A stretch of 64,000 nucleotides of DNA. Origin: Panaeolus papilionaceus. Taxonomy: Eukaryota > Basidiomycota > Agaricomycetes > Agaricales. The DNA lies in NCBI GenBank assembly GCA_015501605.1, contig JADNRZ010000003.1, forward strand, positions 186,001-250,000. The letters run 5' to 3'. Position 1 is the stretch's first letter. Each line of letters starts with the position of its first letter. The translations under genes were made by a program, and so were the position numbers. The notes under the pieces were generated by a model. It was not told where the DNA came from, did no database searches, and worked only from the letters and a program-made list of their open reading frames with translations. Below are positions 58,914 to 64,000 of the stretch, piece by piece.

Positions 58914-60709
58914 TTTAGGCCATCCAATGGTAGATAAATAATATAAGATTTCAGGACTGTTAACCAGAAATCGTCAGGTGTTGAATATGAGCAAATAGAT
59001 ATAGGCGTGGTGAGGGTAATTGAGGTATCGCGAGATGTAATTCTGGTGTATTTCGTGGTATTAAATAACTCCACGTGGATTGTAATTGTCGATCGTCATG
59101 CTACACCTTCACAATCTTTCGTTTGGCACATTAAATATCTGAAGAACTAAGGACAAAACATCATGGATGCTCACCTCAGGCTCTGTTACGGCTGTGTTTC
59201 CGTGGAACAGTGGTCTGTCGATTAACTGCATAAATACGTAAGATAACTTGTTCGGGAGACACAACACATCATCCTGGAGAGTGCAGGTCAAGGCTACCTC
59301 CAAAGATTAAACCGCAAAACTCAGTTTTGCTGGATGAAAGCCTCGTTCAATCGGTATGCAACATCCATGGTGAATTGCCACACAATCCAATAGTCATAGA
59401 ATCTTCCCTGGCATGGTCTATATATTCGCCTAATGTCGGCAGACATATTTATATATATTCAGTGATTAATGGGAGAAGATGGAAGGTCGAGTTCAAGTTC
59501 ATGAGTTACTTAGGAGCTCATAATGATGAATTGATGTGACCGACATGTTTGTCGCTGCCTTCTCAGCCAAATAACAAGGGAATCATGACACTCTAACTTT
59601 CTCCCTATTAAAAAATATTGAGTGGCAAATACTATCTGCTCAGAAGGGCCTCTTGATTTCTTTGCTTGGATTTTATCCTCACTGAGGTGAGAGGATAAGA
59701 TATCGAATTATTTTGCCCCTATCTTTTATGGGTCACATTTTTGATGGTGTGACAGGGCGTCTGAAGACAGAAGTGACGGATCATTCACTTTGACTGCCTT
59801 TGCACCTTGCCATCATGTCTGTAAAGCCCATTCACGCAGCAGTGGATGTAGCTCCCACAAATAAGCATACTTCAGGCCTACAGTTCTATCAGAATCTCAC
59901 GTTAATGCGACGCCATTCCGGAGGGGTAATTGTTCACATTCAAGTCTGTTGTGTATTCTAGTCTCCGGACCCTTCCTAATGATCAGCTGTCAACCAACGG
60001 TCATTGGGCCCGTGTCTCATCAAGCAAGGTGCTGCATATATCTCGTTGGACAACATTGAACAACGAGAATGTATTTGCCAAGCGTTCAGGAAACACTCTC
60101 AAGTGGTCTTTGCCTGGCCAACGGCGAAAGCTGGTGACCTCGGAGACATGGAACAGCGGCCATAGTTGACCTCGTGGAATTCTAATCCGTCGTCCCTGTA
60201 CTAAGTACGGCGCATAGGTTGAGGCCTCCGAATCAGAGAAATCTATTTTGTGAGTTTCTTCGTTTGCCATTATTTCGATGCCATACTCATCGCAGGCTCT
60301 AAATCCAAAGGAGTTTTCAAGCAGTCTGTGGCGGGGAAATTACGGAGGAACCTCCTGAAGTATTGCTTAGCTGGTGCTGATCTGAATCAACATGGGTATC
60401 GCAGGCACCAAACCGTAGCTGATATGTTCGGATTCGAGATGGATCCTATCATCACGGTGCTGCGGAATATCATATCCAGGCTTCCTCCTTTAGTCTCAAC
60501 AGGTCCCAACTTGAAATGTAGTTTCTTGACAACTGGAATCATCAAACTTGGACGGTACCGGAATCGCTTGGAATTTCTCTGGGAGGATGATTCCTCGTAT
60601 ATTCTTCTGGTATGCTTATTATCTTGTCCCTGAAGATGGATCGCTAATTGTAACCTATAAAGAGATATGGTCGCATTGAACTTCAGTCCCAAAGATATTC
60701 ATCCTCAGC
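58914..60709. other. Intergenic region, nothing firm
   Basis: About 1.8 kb between the kinase start and the divergent peroxidase start. A plus-strand ATG at about 59815 (MSVKPIHAAVDVAPTNKH) and a plus-strand frame at 60250-60633 have some protein-like composition, but I could not connect them by splice sites or recognise a family. It should contain the promoters of both flanking genes. Confidence 0.35.
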
Positions 60710-62669
60710 ATGAAGATCCAACACCTGGTCAGCTTCGTTCTCTTACTCGGTTACGTCCAGGCTGCACCTCGGGACGAGCACATCGACGACGAATTGGAAA
60801 GTTTATATTTCGAATATGGCACGCCCGTTGGTCCTGAGAAGGGAACGCGAGTCCTAGGAGGAGCTGAGACTTGTACAAATGAGATTGAAACCAATAATCG
60901 CAGCATACCAGCTGAATTTATTCGACTTGTACGTGATGTTGTCTGTCTTAAAAATACAATGAAGACCAAACCAATTCACAGGCATACCACGACTCTGCCA
61001 CTCACAATAAACGCGATGGGACTGGAGGCCTTGACGGCTCAATCCGCTTCCGGGTCGAACGTCAGCGTCCCGAGGTATTCTTTGTTATCATTATATGCCA
61101 CAAGTAACCTAAAATGCCCTTTTTAGAACGTCGGCGCTCTAGGCATGTTCACCACCTTTCTTCGCCTCCATCATGGAGTGAACCAGTTGGTTTCATGTAA
61201 GTCAAGCCTTATATCCCTACCTTACAGCCCTCTGTAGCTGAGTTCATCTACCCAGGGGCCGACGCTATTGCGTTCAGTGTCGTCGCTGTAGTCGCTGGCT
61301 GTGACGGGCCCTTGATTCCATTCCGTGGGGGACGAATTGACGCGACGGAACCAGGACCACCCGGGGTACCAGAACCTCACCAAAGCCTCGAGAGCCATAC
61401 AGAGTCCTTCAAACGCCAAGGCTTCAACAAGGAGGAGATGATCGCCCTTGTGGCGTGCGGACATACCATTGGGGGTGTTCGAAGCTTAGATTTCCCGCAA
61501 CACGTTCCTCCTGCCCCGGACAACGACCAGGATAATATCCATACATTCGACACCACTCATACGTTCGATAATGCCGTGTAAGCCTCATCCGAAGTCCCAA
61601 TACTCATAACTTTAAATGGACAGCTAATATCATGGATCGACAGTGTAACCGAATATCTCTCTGGGAATACCCAAAGTCCTCTCGTTAATCACCCTAACAC
61701 AACTATGTTATCCGACCTTCGTATATTCAATAGCGACGGTAATAGGACCATGACCAGGTGAGCTCTGTGATCCGTTTGTGGAGATATCGCTAAAAAGTGT
61801 GTTCTTCGTAGGTTGGCAAATCCCAAAACCTTCCAGAAGACATGCGGAGAACTTCTGGAGCGCATGATTAACAGCGTTCCAAAGAATGTCAAACTTAGGT
61901 CTCCCGTCAAGCCCATCCCTATCAAAGTCGGCGTCACTATGTTGGAAGTCACCGCTACAAGCCGCGTTCTTCAGACTAGCCTTCGGGTAAGAACGCTATT
62001 TCTTGCAGCAATGTCACGTAGTTGATGTTTCGGTTAGTTCATGAAAGCAAACCCTCAGCGACAGGTAACTCTCCACTGGGCCGACACTGCTCAGCGTCCC
62101 AACACCTTCACTGCCACTTCTTACAATTCTTCAACAATTGTTACACCCTTGGCGACAAAACACGGCGTAACTCCCACTCGATACTGGTTCGCAACTCCCA
62201 TTGGGCTCACTTCAATCTCCAAATATTGGTTTACCTATGACGAGATGGATGGTAGAGGTGTCCGCAAATTTGATAACAAAGGAAAAGGGTTTCCTATTGA
62301 GCAAGATCAGCTGCTATTCGCTCCTCAACTCTCTGGACAAGGATTCCCGAGAGCGCTTGTCGTTGGGGTAAGTGAATACCGAAATGCACGAGACTCATTC
62401 TGATACTTCATTTCTTCTAGCTCCGTTCTGATCTTCTTCCTTCTTCCGTTACGGGGATGTTGTTCGACTTCAACAGCGAAACCACAACTCCGACCCAAGG
62501 CCAAGTGTTGACCTTCACTCGGGACACATCGATCCCTGATGCCGCCGGTTATAGTTTCTATAAAGCCGAATTTTTTACCTCTGCGGACGGTGCAACCTTT
62601 GACGTCCAAGCCGTCGTCAATGGCAAAACCATCAAGTCGCAATTTTTACGCCTGTCCTATTTACCCTAA
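60710..62669 (+). CDS. Secreted fungal heme peroxidase
   Basis: Heme peroxidase of the plant/fungal superfamily. The ATG at 60710 gives a signal peptide (MKIQHLVSFVLLLGYVQAAP). Distal heme site, across an intron: FIRL-AYHDSATHNKRDGTGG, with the catalytic Arg and His in RLAYHD; Tyr replaces the more usual Phe or Trp. Then LDGSIRFRVERQRPEN, an intron, and LGMFTTFLRLHHGVNQLVS. WGADAIAFSVVAVVAGCDGP and IPFRGGRIDATEPGPPGVPE are typical of this group. The proximal site is EEMIALVACGHTIGGVRSLD, with the heme-ligand His. A C-terminal half of about 230 residues (from SPVKPIPIKVGVTMLEVTA to LRLSYLP) looks like a beta-rich accessory domain, which classical lignin and manganese peroxidases lack. At least six introns; TAA at 62667-62669. 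Confidence 0.85.
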
Positions 62670-63593
62670 TAAACCACGTCTACGTTGTATGCAGGTGCAG
62701 TAGCTGTATATCCCAATTGAGTGATGCTTCTATCTTTACATACGCTACTGGTCATGGTAAAGCCCAATTTGATCTGCAGGCTTCCTGTAGTCCTTTACTT
62801 TTCCAATTGTGGACTTTTTCTTACTGCGTTAGCTTTTCCTTCATTCATATCCTCGATGACAGCAGTATGTATTCAGGGCTTATGGCATCTCAGCGCTGTA
62901 GGCGAGATATTGGAAATGTGTTGCCTCAATGCAAACCCCGCTGCTCTGAATGGTGACATTAACATGAATCAACCAGATTAACACAGAGCTGGCTTGCACC
63001 TGCGTTGTGTATGGCCTGGACCAGCGAAACAATATTAAACTTGCACACTGCCCACTCCGACGTAAGGAAGGTCTTCTTCGGACGTGAGAGTCGTAAAGTA
63101 ATACAAGCGAGACTGTTGAATTAACAACAATTCACGTCGAAGTGGCCGCATTTCTGTTTCATGTCCGTGCAAGTCGCGCAGTTTGATTTCGCAGCCCTCC
63201 GCCTGACATAATTGTTACCTCTTGAAACGAGCTGCCTGATCTGAAGGTAAACTGGTAGAAATAACGGCGAAGGGCATTGTTTTAGAAGGGGTCAATATCG
63301 TGCCCGCGTTTTCAGGTAAAATGACTACGAGCCACAATGACAATGCTCTGGAATGCGGTTGTGCAGTGTTGGAGAACAATGGAGATAGGGGCATTATTTC
63401 CCCAATAAGCAAGGTGAGACTAAGTTATCTTGCCGATGGGACAAATAGCGCGTCAACACCGACAGTGGTTCCCATTGACTTGAACCATCACCACCACCTC
63501 ATCTTGGTTCAAAAGTTCAGCTAGCACCGACCCAGAACTTTTAAACGGGGGCCACCTCAAAAAAACCCTTGCCAACACTTCTCTTTCCGAACC
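62670..63593. other. Intergenic region between peroxidase and edge gene
   Basis: About 0.9 kb with peroxidase 3' flank and promoter of the next gene. No frame or RNA signature could be supported. Confidence 0.4.
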
Positions 63594-64000
63594 ATGAGCT
63601 TGAGTGCATCAACCTCTGGCGGAGTCGCCAGGAAGCGGGTGAATTCCACTAGCGAAGAATCGTCTGCACGAAAGAAACCAAGAATCTCTATGCTTCCTAG
63701 TTTCCCTTCCTCAGGTGGAACAGGCGGCATCCCTTCTACTGTGAGTCGCTAGATTCTCTCTTCGGAAGTCGTACTCAAAACTTTTTCGTTTGGCCAACTG
63801 ATTGGTTCATAGTACGATCGCATCCCCATTCGTCGCACCATGTTTGATGAGGTCGACGACTTCATTAACCACCTTTCAACACCGAGGTTGAATAGATCCT
63901 TCAGTGGCCACTCGTCCCTGTCTTCGTATACAGCGGGATCTCGCCATGCCAGTCCGATGTACAGCGACCTCAGTTCACTCATGTCCCCGGTGATTGGTGG
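63594..64000 (+). CDS. Ser-rich protein with nuclear-type signal, partial (runs off right edge)
   Basis: The ATG at 63594 (context AACCATGAGC) starts MSLSASTSGGVARKRVNSTS, then EESSARKKPRISMLPSFPS. ARKKPRI looks like a nuclear localisation signal. The first exon ends at a GTGAGT donor near 63739. The next starts after TTCATAG near 63812 and reads YDRIPIRRTMFDEVDDFINH, then LSTPRLNRSFSGHSSLSSYT. Ser-rich, disordered and cut by the window edge. I do not recognise the family. Confidence 0.55.

Overview
The window is nuclear DNA from a filamentous basidiomycete, most likely an agaricomycete mushroom. The genes are split by many short introns (about 46-70 nt, GT-AG, with CTGAC/CTNA-type branch sites). 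The gene content also fits: fungal heme peroxidase, GMC oxidoreductase, F-box-like/LRR protein, mitochondrial ATPase inhibitor, and a tyrosine-kinase-like kinase with an MLKL-like N-terminal bundle. I assembled exon structures by hand from splice signals and protein continuity, so CDS coordinates give start-to-stop extents with introns included.

Layout. 1-4 kb, minus strand: the edge of a Thr/Pro-rich protein, the mitochondrial ribosomal protein bL31m, and an otubain deubiquitinase. 4-7 kb: no recognisable gene, but a striking six-unit 10-bp tandem array of GACGTACC-like units. 7-10 kb: a tandem pair of secreted SurE-like phosphatases; at an equivalent intron position one copy uses GT-AG and the other GC-AG. 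10-22.5 kb: a long gene-poor stretch holding only two diverged paralogues (12.6 and 18.0 kb) of a family I do not recognise, with the same exon phases and a shared basic motif. 22.5-23.8 kb: ATP synthase subunit h and the F1 ATPase inhibitor, divergent, sharing about 194 bp that contains a CCAAT box. 24.4-28.4 kb: an F-box-like/LRR protein and a G-domain GTPase. 29.3-29.6 kb: a frameshifted TPR-like relic.

30-34.4 kb: the mitochondrial RNA polymerase, with an unusual acidic/basic insert near its C-terminus. 37-41.9 kb: a 1,509-residue protein with two tandem metzincin domains and a 900-residue tail of no recognised family. An antisense degraded copy of part of that tail follows at 42.3-42.9 kb. 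43-45.3 kb: a relic zone with a truncated SNF2-helicase C-terminus. 46-54 kb: an O-fucosyltransferase-like type II membrane protein, a GMC oxidoreductase and a DHHC palmitoyltransferase.

54.6-58.9 kb: a large kinase gene with an MLKL-like helical bundle, an intact TKL kinase domain and a conserved-looking C-terminal domain of unknown function. It is the best candidate here for an under-described signalling or cell-death module. 60.7-62.7 kb: a secreted heme peroxidase. The start of a Ser-rich nuclear-type protein runs off the right edge.

Three genes (bL31m, RPO41 and the ATP14/INH1 pair) serve mitochondrial gene expression or energy production. The rest looks like mixed housekeeping and accessory content. 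I saw no tRNA, rRNA, CRISPR array or intact transposon.
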